NCBI GenBank assembly: GCA_015232405.1
Contig: JADFZS010000053.1
Coordinates: 1 to 37,136 of the forward strand
From: Magnetococcales bacterium
GTDB lineage: Bacteria; Pseudomonadota; Magnetococcia; Magnetococcales; JADFYX01
DNA length: 37,136 nt
Reading direction: 5' to 3'
The notes beneath the pieces were generated by a model that saw nothing but the letters and a program-made list of their open reading frames with translations, searched no databases and was not told the origin of the DNA. Shown one piece after another: positions 1 through 7,382 of the stretch. How positions within the stretch are numbered: the first letter of the stretch is position 1; every line of letters begins with the position of its first letter. The translations under genes and the position numbers were made by a program.

Positions 1-154
1 GGCAAAGAAACCATTTTGCATTGAATGCCCTCTAATGTCTACTTGCTTGACACAAAATAATAGATTTTAGCTATTTTGGAAGCTATTGAAAATATTGCCA
101 AGATAATAAATTTTACATAACTGTCATCACAATAATGTAAGGGAGGAGATCAAT

Positions 155-1237
155 ATGATTGTTGGAGTACCCAAAGAGGTGAAAAACTGTGAGTATCGTG
201 TCTCCGTAACTCCTGGAGGAGTGGAGACTCTAAGGGCAAATGGGCATCAAGTTTTGCTGGAATTTGGAGCCGGGGTAGGGAGCGGTTTTTCTGATGATGA
301 TTATCAAAAAGCCGGGGCAGAAATAATCTCACAACCCGAGACCATTTTTCATAAAGCTGAGATGATAGTAAAGGTAAAAGAGCCACAACCCCATGAAATC
401 ATGCAACTGCAAACTGGACAGATTCTATTTACCTTTTTCCACTTTGCCGCCAGTAAAGAGCTTACTTTGGCTGTTCAAAATTCAGGTTGTGTGGCAATCG
501 CTTATGAGACAGTTACCTTGCCAGATGGAAGGTTGCCACTGTTGACTCCCATGAGTGAAGTGGCTGGACGTTTAGCAGTGCAGCAGGGGGCAAAATATAT
601 GGAAAAAACAAATGGTGGTCAGGGTATATTAATGGGCGGTGTTCCTGGTGTTGCACCTGCCAATGTTGTGGTGCTTGGTGGTGGGGTTGTGGGAACCCAC
701 GCTGCAATTATTGCTGCTGGTATGGGGGCCAATGTCACAGTTGTTGATATTTCTTTGGAGCGACTGCGTTATCTAAGCGAAACCATGCCTGCCAATGTCA
801 CAACTGTAATGTCAAATCCGTTTAATATAAAAAAACTGTTACCCAGTGCTGATCTGGTGGTAAGTGGAGTTTTGGTTCCCGGCTCCCAAGCTCCATGTTT
901 GGTAACTAGAGATATGGTTGGTGAAATGAAAAATGGTTCTGTTATTGTTGATGTAGCTATTGATCAAGGTGGCTCCATGGCAACATCAAGACCCACAACC
1001 CATGAAGATCCTGTCTATGTGGTTGATGGAGTGCTCCATTATTGTGTAACCAACATGCCAGGTATTGTGCCTGTTACCTCCACCCAGGCTTTAACAAATG
1101 CCACTTTTCCCTATGTACTAAAACTTGCCAACAATGGCTATAAACAGGCAGTTAAAAATGATGCTGCTCTTTTAGCTGGTGCAAATATAATTTGTGGAAA
1201 AATTGTCAGTGAAACTCTGGCAGAATTTGTTGCGTAG
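155..1237 (+). CDS. ald: Alanine dehydrogenase
   Basis: Predicted cytoplasmic NAD-dependent L-alanine dehydrogenase (alanine + NAD + water to pyruvate + ammonium + NADH). The 360 residues are close to the family length of about 370. Visible landmarks are the N-terminal MIVGVPKEVKNCEYRV block with R15, K75 in KVKEP, H96 in FHFAA, a Rossmann loop VLGGGVVG near 173-180, and D270 in DVAIDQGG; these sit at the positions expected for substrate-binding and catalytic residues. The NMPG and TST blocks near the C-terminus are also typical. The start is fixed by a strong GGGAGGAG ribosome site six bases upstream. The next gene is convergent and only 5 bp away, so this is probably monocistronic. No clear terminator lies behind it. 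Confidence 0.96.
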   Translation: MIVGVPKEVKNCEYRVSVTPGGVETLRANGHQVLLEFGAGVGSGFSDDDYQKAGAEIISQPETIFHKAEMIVKVKEPQPHEIMQLQTGQILFTFFHFAASKELTLAVQNSGCVAIAYETVTLPDGRLPLLTPMSEVAGRLAVQQGAKYMEKTNGGQGILMGGVPGVAPANVVVLGGGVVGTHAAIIAAGMGANVTVVDISLERLRYLSETMPANVTTVMSNPFNIKKLLPSADLVVSGVLVPGSQAPCLVTRDMVGEMKNGSVIVDVAIDQGGSMATSRPTTHEDPVYVVDGVLHYCVTNMPGIVPVTSTQALTNATFPYVLKLANNGYKQAVKNDAALLAGANIICGKIVSETLAEFVA

Positions 1238-1242
1238 TATTG

Positions 1243-1584
1243 TTAGATAATAATGTCAATAATCAGCCCTGAAAGTTGTGGGGTAGTTTGAAACCAGGTG
1301 ATATTTTTTGTCTTGAGTGGTGGTAATAACATGTTGCGAAGGTGGGTAGCCATCAAATATTTTTCTTCACTTTTTGGTGTTCTGATTCCATGCTTTCTCT
1401 CTTGTAATCTATCTTCATCCAAGGCTGTGGAAATCTCAACCTGTTTTAATGATGTAATACCTCCTGCTGCAATTGTTTTATTGTTATCTGTTTGAATTGC
1501 AAAAGTTTTATCTTTTTTTGCCGCCGCTCGTTGTAGTCCGGTCAGCAATCCAAAAGCGGCTATGGTTTGTAAATAATTTATCAT
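1243..1584 (-). CDS. Small hypothetical protein, 113 aa
   Basis: I do not recognise this family. The frame is open for 113 codons, begins at an ATG preceded by an AGGCAGGG-like ribosome site, and ends 5 bp from the stop of the convergent alanine dehydrogenase gene. The N-terminus (MINYLQTIAAFGLLTGLQRAA) is a short hydrophobic stretch followed by Lys-rich sequence, which could be a weak amphipathic or membrane-associated helix. The middle is polar, and the C-terminus is hydrophobic (LSGLIIDIII). The coding case rests on length, start context and tight packing, not homology. It could be a chance ORF. Confidence 0.5.
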   Translation of the reverse strand: MINYLQTIAAFGLLTGLQRAAAKKDKTFAIQTDNNKTIAAGGITSLKQVEISTALDEDRLQERKHGIRTPKSEEKYLMATHLRNMLLPPLKTKNITWFQTTPQLSGLIIDIII

Positions 1585-1701
1585 GACCCTGCCTTTTTAA
1601 GAGTATTTTTAAAAAACCTCCTTTTAGCTTTTTTTTCTTTAGCAATATTTTTTCCCTTTATACTTTTTGACAATAATTATTTTGCTTAAGTTTCCAAAAA
1701 G

Positions 1702-1718
1702 TTGGCATAAGTTGAGCA
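1702..1718 (+). promoter_or_regulatory. Sigma-54-like promoter (-24/-12)
   Basis: The sequence TTGGCATAAGTTGAGCA has the invariant GG and GC dinucleotides separated by exactly 10 bases, and TGGCA matches the -24 box. The bases just before GC (GA rather than TT) are a deviation. A start near 1729 would give a long leader containing the structured segment at 1798-1897 before the gene at 1975. This is inference from motif only; no activator site was identified. Confidence 0.4.
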
Positions 1719-1797
1719 TGGGTAGTTTTTTTGCTTCATTATGATAATAAACAAATTATTAATGAACATTGTGGCAACTTTATTGTCTAAAAAGTAC

Positions 1798-1897
1798 AAG
1801 GAGCATGATGACGAGTGCCGCAGGAGTTCGTCCCCTAAGTGACGTACCTGAGATTATATCAGGATCATTGCCGTACACTGTCGCCAGAGTGCTCCTT
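1798..1897 (+). promoter_or_regulatory. Structured 5' leader RNA candidate
   Basis: This 100-base, locally GC-rich block lies in a 390-bp AT-rich gap (1585-1974). A perfect 8-bp closing stem pairs AAGGAGCA (1798-1805) with TGCTCCTT (1890-1897). Inside it are GACGA (1810-1814) with TCGTC (1828-1832), AGTG (1838-1841) with CACT (1876-1879), and CTGA (1848-1851) with TCAG (1859-1862). Nested closed helices around a multiloop resemble a riboswitch or cis-regulatory RNA. I could not match it to a riboswitch class I know. It ends 77 bases before the ATG at 1975. The rest of the gap shows only the sigma-54-like motif and AT-rich sequence. Confidence 0.45.
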
Positions 1898-1974
1898 CTT
1901 AATCATCTAGTAAAAATATATAACGTTTTGTCGGTTGATTTTTTCTTTGAATTTTAAAGAGGAGGGAAACGGTT

Positions 1975-2271
1975 ATGGTCAGGGCGTATGTTGTTTTTAC
2001 TGGTACAGGTCCAATTCTTTTAGTGACAAAGTTGGATACGGGAATGCAGGGTGAAGATGCAACGCAGCACCTGGCAAATAAAGGCATAAAAAAGTTTATC
2101 GCTTATGAGGTATCCCAAGAAAAGGCTGAAGAGCATTATGGAATGCGATTTACAGCAGCGGTAAACAGGTTGGCTTCTGATAAGGATTTAAGGGTGGTTG
2201 ATGTTGATGGTCACACTGTTTTTGCGCGTTTTTCATTTGCTGAGATGGGAGAGCCTGTTTATGTGGAGTGA
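1975..2271 (+). CDS. Conserved-looking small protein, 98 aa, unknown function
   Basis: Family not recognised. The start is well supported by an AGAGGAGGG ribosome site nine bases upstream of ATG. The protein looks like a compact soluble alpha/beta domain: an N-terminal strand pair (YVVFTGTGPILLVTKLD), a helix (GEDATQHLANKGIKKFIAYEV), then a second helix and strand (RVVDVDGHTVFARFSF). No signal peptide or membrane segment is visible. It lies behind a candidate sigma-54-like promoter and structured leader, and a terminator hairpin separates it from the following NifX-like gene. That makes it a separately regulated unit, possibly of related function, though this is only inference. Confidence 0.75.
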   Translation: MVRAYVVFTGTGPILLVTKLDTGMQGEDATQHLANKGIKKFIAYEVSQEKAEEHYGMRFTAAVNRLASDKDLRVVDVDGHTVFARFSFAEMGEPVYVE

Positions 2272-2335
2272 TTGATTGTGTATATAAATTTCGTAGTCGG
2301 CACAACAGTTATAGATTACCGGATGGTGACAAGAG

Positions 2336-2397
2336 AAATGGGCCATATAAGGAGACAAAATTTTTTGTAAAGTCTTTTTGTTTGGCCCATTTTTTTG
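2336..2397 (+). terminator. Rho-independent terminator
   Basis: AAATGGGCC (2336-2344) pairs perfectly with GGCCCATTT (2384-2392) and is followed by a run of seven T (2391-2397). The large loop contains a second inner hairpin (ACAAAA with TTTTGT). It terminates the 1975-2271 gene and isolates the following gene. Confidence 0.75.
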
Positions 2398-2438
2398 TTC
2401 TGTAATGTAAAAAATGCAAACCAAAAGGAGGGTTAGCC

Positions 2439-2861
2439 ATGAACATTGCAATTACAATTGAAGATGGTGAAATGATCTCATCTCCTGTGGAGACCTGCCA
2501 CAATTATATGGTCTATGAAATTGTCGATGGTGAGATTCACAATAGACATAAATTGACTCTGCTAGATATGGAGACTCTAGGACAGTTTGATCTGAAACAT
2601 GAAGACCATCCACTAGATGGTGTAAGGGTAATTATCTCCGCTGGTATGAAGCGGTCCATGGAGCAAAAATTAATGGAGATTGGTATTACAGGAATTGTAA
2701 CTGGAGAGACTGATCCTGAAGTGGCTGTCTTGCACTTTTTAGATGGTGAACTACCAGTTGAATCTGCTGGAAACCACAAAAAACATCACTATAAAATGCT
2801 AAAGCAGAAAAAAGATTATGTTCCCATGGCAGGTGTTAGACATGTAGCTGATTTAAAATAG
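2439..2861 (+). CDS. NifX/NifB-type dinitrogenase iron-molybdenum cofactor domain protein
   Basis: A 140-residue protein with the Nitro_FeMo-Co fold (the domain found in NifX, NafY, VnfX, the NifB C-terminus and many stand-alone proteins). It opens with MNIAITIEDGEMISSPV, continues with a strand/loop ending in VIISAGMKRSMEQKLMEIGITGIVTGE, and closes the domain with AVLHFLDGEL. After residue 110 there is a His/Lys-rich tail (GNHKKHHYK) that could bind metal. Stand-alone members are thought to bind or carry metal clusters, but many occur in organisms without nitrogenase, and nothing else nif-like is in the window. A good AAAGGAGGG ribosome site precedes the ATG. A terminator at 2336-2397 separates it from the gene upstream. 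Confidence 0.82.
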   Translation: MNIAITIEDGEMISSPVETCHNYMVYEIVDGEIHNRHKLTLLDMETLGQFDLKHEDHPLDGVRVIISAGMKRSMEQKLMEIGITGIVTGETDPEVAVLHFLDGELPVESAGNHKKHHYKMLKQKKDYVPMAGVRHVADLK

Positions 2862-2871
2862 TGGCAGACCC

Positions 2872-3143
2872 ATGAGCTATAATATTTTAAAGCCCGACCA
2901 TCAATATATCTTGCAATCTATAAACAATATCAAGGTTGCTGATGATCTGCTAAATGCTGTTTTTGCCTTGAATCTAGGTTGAATAGTGAGGAGAAAAAGC
3001 AGCTTATCAAGGTGCAAGATATGTTGAACAAGGCTGGCAATGTTTGTTTAGTTGCAATTAGTTTTTGTTGCAACAGTCGCCTCATGGCTTTTTTTTTGCC
3101 ATTTATCTCCTCATTTAATCCGGTTTATCAAGCAAAAATATAA
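2872..3143 (+). pseudogene. Small frame-broken gene (possible frameshift)
   Basis: Within the 446-bp gap 2862-3307, an ATG at 2872 opens a 36-codon frame (MSYNILKPDHQYILQSINNI, then KVADDLLNAVFALNLG) that stops at 2980-2982. The frame one base back is open from 2979 to 3143 and begins LNSEEKKQLIKVQDMLNKAG, which continues the same amphipathic helical character. Joined, they read like a helical protein of about 60 residues, with sequence after about 3045 losing coding character. This fits a one-base frameshift in a small gene, or less likely programmed frameshifting. There is no strong ribosome site. The remainder of the gap (3144-3307) holds only a short GTGGC/GCCAC hairpin at 3214-3228. Confidence 0.35.
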
Positions 3144-3307
3144 AATATAAGAGCAAGCCTACTCGCCCCTAATGGTTATAATGTGCTAAAAGGATATAGA
3201 GATGTGTTTGGGGGTGGCTAAATGCCACATTTAAATATCATCTTGGGATGTGTTGGTAATAGATACTGTTTAAAATATCAAAACCTTGAAAATAAAATAG
3301 TCAAAAA

Positions 3308-4564
3308 ATGGGGCAAGCTATGGTGCAGGGTTTGTTTGGGATATCTGTATTGACTCTATTAGCTTTTGCAATGAGTGAAAATAAAAAGCTCGTAAATTGG
3401 CGGTCTATTTCTATCGCCATTGTTTTACAGTTTGTTCTTGCTTATCTGTTGTTGAAATTCTCCCTATTCAAAGAGCTTTTTCTACTTTTAAACAGTATGG
3501 TCCTCTCCTTACAAGAGGCGAGTAAAGCTGGTACAAGTATGGTATTTGGTTATTTAGGTGGTGGGACTCTTCCCTTTGTTGAGACTTTTCCCGGTGCTAG
3601 CTTTCTCTTTGCTTTTCAGGCACTGCCACTCATCTTGCTCATGAGTGCTTTATCTGCTCTGCTCTATTATTGGAAAATATTGCCAGTTGTCGTACGTTGG
3701 TTCTCTGTTTTACTACAAAAAAGTATCGGAATTGGGGGCGCATTGGGCTTTGGTGTTGCCATGAATATATTTGTGGGTATGATTGAAGCCCCTGTCACCA
3801 TTCGCCCCTATTTAAACAATATGACCCGTAGCGAGATGTTTGCTGTTATGACCTGCGGCATGGCAACAATTGCTGGTACTGTCATGGTTCTTTACGCTGC
3901 AATTTTAGGTCCGGTTTTTCCCGATGCACTGGGCCATCTTCTCACGGCCTCTATAATCAGTGCTCCTGCTGCTTTGGCACTATCGCTGTTGATGATACCA
4001 GAAGATAAAGGCGGTCAAACTGCTGGTGAAAGTCTGCCACCATCATCAGCAACTGGGACAATGGATGCCATCCATAAAGGTACCTCAGATGGTGTTCAGC
4101 TTTTAATCCAGGTTATGGCTATGATGGTGGTATTGATAGCTCTGGTGGAGTTGGTAAACCAAATTCTGTCTCTACTACCAACATTTAATGGCTCGGCTTT
4201 TACCCTGCAAAGGGTGTTGGGTTGGATAATGGCTCCCATTGTCTGGCTTATTGGGGTTCCATGGTCTGAAGCCCATATTGCAGGCAGCCTTATGGGAACA
4301 AAAACCATATTAAACGAGTTTATTGCCTATTTGGATCTGGTTAAAATACCTGGAAGTGAGCTTAGTGATAAAAGCCGCTTGATCATGATCTACGCTATGT
4401 GTGGTTTTGCCAATTTGGGAAGTCTCGGTATAATGATTGGTGGTATAGGGGGAATAGTGCCAGAACGCCGAAGAGAGATCATGGAGTTGGGGCCGCGCTC
4501 AATAGTTGCTGGCACTCTGGCTACCTGTATGACAGGCGCAGTTGTGGGCATTGTATCTGGCTAA
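3308..4564 (+). CDS. Concentrative nucleoside transporter (CNT) family protein, atypical site
   Basis: A 418-residue polytopic inner-membrane protein of the CNT (NupC-like) cation-coupled nucleoside symporter family. Family signatures are the N-terminal ALLAFAMSE-like helix (LLAFAMSENKKLVNWR), FGYLGGG, the NIFVG.IEAP re-entrant motif, YLNNMTRSE, GMATIAGT, NEFIAYL, and CGFANLGSLGIMIGG. Compared with the Vibrio CNT structure, the ribose-contacting E (NEF), N (FAN) and S are retained, and so is the E of the EAP motif. The base-contacting Q and T of GQTEAP are M and I here, and the usual ES pair upstream is also lost. The substrate may therefore differ from ordinary nucleosides. The ribosome site is poor; ATG at 3320, behind GGGG, is an alternative start. 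Confidence 0.88.
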   Translation: MGQAMVQGLFGISVLTLLAFAMSENKKLVNWRSISIAIVLQFVLAYLLLKFSLFKELFLLLNSMVLSLQEASKAGTSMVFGYLGGGTLPFVETFPGASFLFAFQALPLILLMSALSALLYYWKILPVVVRWFSVLLQKSIGIGGALGFGVAMNIFVGMIEAPVTIRPYLNNMTRSEMFAVMTCGMATIAGTVMVLYAAILGPVFPDALGHLLTASIISAPAALALSLLMIPEDKGGQTAGESLPPSSATGTMDAIHKGTSDGVQLLIQVMAMMVVLIALVELVNQILSLLPTFNGSAFTLQRVLGWIMAPIVWLIGVPWSEAHIAGSLMGTKTILNEFIAYLDLVKIPGSELSDKSRLIMIYAMCGFANLGSLGIMIGGIGGIVPERRREIMELGPRSIVAGTLATCMTGAVVGIVSG

Positions 4565-4599
4565 ACGAATAAGATACAACAAATTAGGTGCAAAGACAG

Positions 4600-4815
4600 T
4601 TATGACCAACCATCTTTTCTGCGAGGTTTGCGCTCATTCTCCTCTTCATCATAAGATGGTTCCAAATCTCCAGATCCCCAGCAGGTGTTACAAGATTCAA
4701 CCTTGTCTCCAGCACAGTTTGGGCAGTTAGTCTCATCTACTAGGCCGGATCCATTGCAATGCATACAAGTCACTTCACCTGTTCCGTTGCAGTCATCACA
4801 CACCAAAACTTTCAT
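4600..4815 (-). CDS. Stand-alone DnaJ-type zinc-finger mini-protein
   Basis: A 71-residue cytoplasmic protein made almost entirely of the DnaJ cysteine-rich fold: CDDCNGTG, CMHCNGSG, CPNCAGDK and CNTCWGSG, the four CxxCxGxG-type repeats that bind two zinc ions. There is no J domain or C-terminal substrate domain. An acidic then basic tail (SYDEEENERKPRRKDGWS) follows. The ATG at 4813-4815 is chosen because GGAG lies eight bases upstream; an in-frame TTG further upstream would overlap that site. It could act as a zinc-dependent redox or chaperone-like adaptor. The third repeat lacks the usual GxG glycines. It is convergent with the transporter gene. Confidence 0.85.
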   Translation of the reverse strand: MKVLVCDDCNGTGEVTCMHCNGSGLVDETNCPNCAGDKVESCNTCWGSGDLEPSYDEEENERKPRRKDGWS

Positions 4816-4967
4816 GCATCTTACTCCACTCAATTGATGTTGTTTTGTTACTTAAAAAATTATTGGAACCTAAATAAAAACTAAATCTATTAATAATGTA
4901 GATCCAGCTTGATAAAAATACAACAATCTAAATGTAAAACGATTTTATTATATTATTAAGTTTAATG

Positions 4968-6206
4968 TCAAAAACGTTTTAACACCTCTTTACCGACAAT
5001 TTGGGCAACTGCCCTGCTGCCTTCAACGGTAAAGTGGCAGTAGTCTATGTAAAGTTCAAAGTCAGATTTTAAATGGCTAATCTCTTTATTGATATCCAAA
5101 AATCTATATCCACTTTTCTCCACTTTTTTGCGGCTCGCTTCTGAGAGGTGTTCATCAAAAAAATATTTACTCATAAGAACAAATTTATCAATAACATCGG
5201 GGGTAAGGTTGGGGCCTACTCCAAACACCTCATTTCGCATGCGGTTTTCAATTTTAGACAGCTCTTTATTGACCTGTCGATAGAGCATTGGCTGTATGGC
5301 AAATATAAAATCAACCTTATCAGAGTGTAAAACCGCCATATATTGGTCTAAAATCTGTAAAAACCGCTGGGATGTGGCTATAAAAGAGTCTTCAACCTTT
5401 TTATATTCGCCAAAAGAGTATTTTTTCTGCTCCATATCATCTTTTAACAGATATTTCTCTTTTAATTTTTCACCAACCATATCACGGAGATATTTTTTAT
5501 ATATTATGTTGAGCAAAGTCATGAAATTTGGTTGGTATGAACGGACCCCATCTAATAAATTAAGATAGTTAGGAATCCTGCCCTCCATCTCTGCATATGG
5601 CCTGCCGGACATTATTCCATAATGCAGGTCGTTATAACCGTCTAAGTTGATGATTATATCAGGGGAGAAACGGGATATTGTCTCCAGATAATAGAGCATA
5701 GATTGGTGGAGCATACGATCTGTGGCTGCAGCGTTTATAACTTCAAATCTTAAATCAGGACGCTTGGTTTGTAAATATCGCTGCAACTGACCAGCAATAC
5801 CCAAAGAGTAAGATAAGTTACCAAGGTGGTAGGGGTGAACGGTGGCAAAAGGTGGAAACTGCCCAACGCCAAAAACAGCCGAGCCACCCATAACAAATAT
5901 GCGGATAACACCATCTTGTTTCTGCTCGTATATGGGGTGGTCGGAGATAAAACCAAATCCATCTACAAATGATGGTGGATCGTTGGGGTGCTCTTTGACC
6001 TCATTCCAGAGGGGAGCACCTGGGGTATTTTTAAATACATGGTAGCCAGAGAGAATCTGGTTATATTCATATTTTTTCGGGTCAACACCTTTAAAATACA
6101 AGAAGATAACAGAGAACAGCTCTATAACAACCAGTAGTACAACGGTGGAGAAGGCAAAGAGACCAAAGTTCTTGAAGAACCTCTCAATTTTAATAGACTC
6201 TGTCAT
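4968..6206 (-). CDS. Membrane-anchored SGNH/GDSL-type hydrolase
   Basis: A 412-residue protein with one N-terminal membrane helix (about residues 13-38) and a large domain predicted outside the cytoplasm. SGNH landmarks are the block I-like FVMGGSAVFG with nucleophile S109, an N158-containing VINAAA segment in place of block II, the block III-like NLDGYNDLHYG with N192, and a C-terminal D388-x-x-H391 (DYCHFTVEGS). The full set makes catalytic activity likely. Substrates of this group are usually O-acyl groups on surface polysaccharides, but none is evident here. No clear Shine-Dalgarno site precedes the ATG. The gene stands alone, downstream of the hsp20 terminator. Confidence 0.85.
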   Translation of the reverse strand: MTESIKIERFFKNFGLFAFSTVVLLVVIELFSVIFLYFKGVDPKKYEYNQILSGYHVFKNTPGAPLWNEVKEHPNDPPSFVDGFGFISDHPIYEQKQDGVIRIFVMGGSAVFGVGQFPPFATVHPYHLGNLSYSLGIAGQLQRYLQTKRPDLRFEVINAAATDRMLHQSMLYYLETISRFSPDIIINLDGYNDLHYGIMSGRPYAEMEGRIPNYLNLLDGVRSYQPNFMTLLNIIYKKYLRDMVGEKLKEKYLLKDDMEQKKYSFGEYKKVEDSFIATSQRFLQILDQYMAVLHSDKVDFIFAIQPMLYRQVNKELSKIENRMRNEVFGVGPNLTPDVIDKFVLMSKYFFDEHLSEASRKKVEKSGYRFLDINKEISHLKSDFELYIDYCHFTVEGSRAVAQIVGKEVLKRF

Positions 6207-6398
6207 AAATCAAACCAGATGAACATTACAAATGACTCTATTATCTGTTGGCATAATCTGATTATCTTTTTACAACGATTAAAACCATTTTTTCAACTGA
6301 TTATTTCATTAAACGGTAATTTTATGCAATATATCTAGTCTGTTATGTTGCTAAACACTAAAAAAACAGGTGGGATATATCCATATTGATGGCTAGAA

Positions 6399-6437
6399 AA
6401 ACAAAAAGCCCCTTATGGCAAAAGGGGCTTTTTGTTT
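6399..6437 (-). terminator. Rho-independent terminator of hsp20 (bidirectional in form)
   Basis: A 16-bp perfect stem with AAAAAGCCCC (6403-6412) against GGGGCTTTTT (6424-6433), a 7-base loop and T-rich flanks on both strands. On the minus strand it lies about 130 bp after the hsp20 stop. The rest of the 364-bp gap 6207-6570 shows no gene. Confidence 0.88.
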
Positions 6438-6570
6438 GTTAGGCTCTGACCATCCTGCTTTTAAATAAAATCAAAATGGTCAAATTTGCCTATCTACTGA
6501 TTTACTAAAAAGTTGCGAATCAACAGCATCGTGGAATGCTTTTCGTATTTTTTGCGTATGTACGAATATT

Positions 6571-7011
6571 CTAGTTGACCTGCACCTGGATTGAGCGGGG
6601 TTTGGCCTCCTCCAGTTTTGGTAGTGCTACCTCCAAAACACCACTGTTATAGGTGGCAGTGATATTTTTTACTTCAGTAGAGTTGTTTAGCTGAAAAGTA
6701 CGGCTAAAGCGACCATATGCTCTCTCAACACGGTGGTATTTGTCTTGGTGCTCTTTATCAGCAAATTTACGTTCACCGGATATGGTCAAAAGATTGTTAT
6801 CAACATTGATGTTGATATCCTTCTGCTCCATACCGGGTACATCAGCTTTGATGACAATCTGGTTTTCATCTTCACGAATATCTACATTTACCGGCAGTTC
6901 TGCCATTTGATCGGAAGAACAGTTGTGTAAATCCCGTTCAAAAAGGCGGTTGATCTCCCCTTGAATTGTGCGAAAATTGCGAAAAGGATCGTATGTAATA
7001 ACTCTAGACAT
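6571..7011 (-). CDS. Hsp20 small heat-shock protein
   Basis: A 146-residue ATP-independent holdase of the alpha-crystallin family that binds unfolding proteins in the cytoplasm. The N-terminal arm (MSRVITYDPFRNFRTIQGEI) is followed by the alpha-crystallin domain at about 40-132 (PVNVDIREDENQIVIKADVP, YGRFSRTFQL, the NSGVLEVALPK signature) and a C-terminal IQV motif of the I/V-x-I/V type. The ATG at 7011 is selected by an AGGAGA ribosome site; the longer upstream frame covers the promoter region and is not coding. A sigma-32 promoter lies 75 bp upstream and a strong terminator downstream, giving a single-gene heat-shock transcript divergent from rpoH. Confidence 0.96.
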   Translation of the reverse strand: MSRVITYDPFRNFRTIQGEINRLFERDLHNCSSDQMAELPVNVDIREDENQIVIKADVPGMEQKDININVDNNLLTISGERKFADKEHQDKYHRVERAYGRFSRTFQLNNSTEVKNITATYNSGVLEVALPKLEEAKPRSIQVQVN

Positions 7012-7086
7012 TGTATTTCTCCTAAAAAGTATTTTTATTGAAAATCTGTTGTTGTGATCTGTTAAGTTTACGACCACGTTGCTGAC

Positions 7087-7115
7087 TAGATAGGGACATG
7101 GTTTTTGATTACAAG
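7087..7115 (-). promoter_or_regulatory. Sigma-32 heat-shock promoter for hsp20
   Basis: Read on the minus strand: CTTGTAA, 13 bases, then CCCTATCTA. The sigma-32 consensus is CTTGAAA, 11-16 bases, CCCCATNTA, so each box has one mismatch and the spacing is ideal. A start near 7080 gives a leader of about 70 bases. Confidence 0.75.
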
Positions 7116-7271
7116 GGGGGTATATGATTATTTTTGAAATTTTATGTTTGAATTTCAATTTGCAGTGGTAAAGAAGATTGATTTTGCATGGAATTTGCAA
7201 CCAAAATACAAAATAAATTTAAAAAAAATGTTACGGTTCTAAAAAAAGTGAAAAAATATTTCATCTCTGCC

Positions 7272-7301
7272 CTTGAAACTTAATATAGCCGTTGCCATCT
7301 A
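7272..7301 (+). promoter_or_regulatory. Sigma-32 promoter for rpoH (autoregulatory)
   Basis: A perfect CTTGAAA -35 box (7272-7278), 14 bases, then TGCCATCTA (7293-7301), which matches CCCCATNTA at seven of nine positions. It points at rpoH, with a start near 7308 and about 75 bases of leader, so RpoH may transcribe its own gene. Confidence 0.72.
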
Positions 7302-7351
7302 TAGTAGTAAGCAGGACGCAACTGCCTGTTTTATGAAAGTAAACTACTATA
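7300..7351 (+). promoter_or_regulatory. Hairpin in rpoH promoter/leader
   Basis: TATAGTAGT (7300-7308) and ACTACTATA (7343-7351) form a perfect 9-bp inverted repeat enclosing a smaller CAGG/CCTG hairpin (7312-7328). It spans the expected transcription start and ends about 20 bases before the ribosome site GGAG (7371-7374). It could be an operator dyad or a leader stem. The Shine-Dalgarno bases themselves are not paired, so a classical thermometer is not shown. Confidence 0.5.
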
Positions 7352-7382
7352 TAAAGAAAAAGTTGATTTTGGAGATCTTTAA

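Noticed and set aside
47-75. TTGACA at 47-52 as a promoter for alanine dehydrogenase
   Set aside because: The -35 is perfect but no acceptable -10 box lies 16-18 bases downstream (GCTATT or CTATTT at best).
1298-1495. Plus-strand ORF of 65 codons opposite the 113-aa minus-strand gene
   Set aside because: No ribosome site or family; the minus-strand frame is longer with a better start context, although neither is certain.
2439-2861. Assigning the gene as nifX and inferring nitrogen fixation
   Set aside because: The domain is widespread outside nitrogenase clusters and no other nif gene is in the window.
7012-7200. 63-residue N-terminal extension of Hsp20
   Set aside because: It covers the sigma-32 promoter and leader, has no family similarity, and the internal ATG has a strong AGGAGA site.
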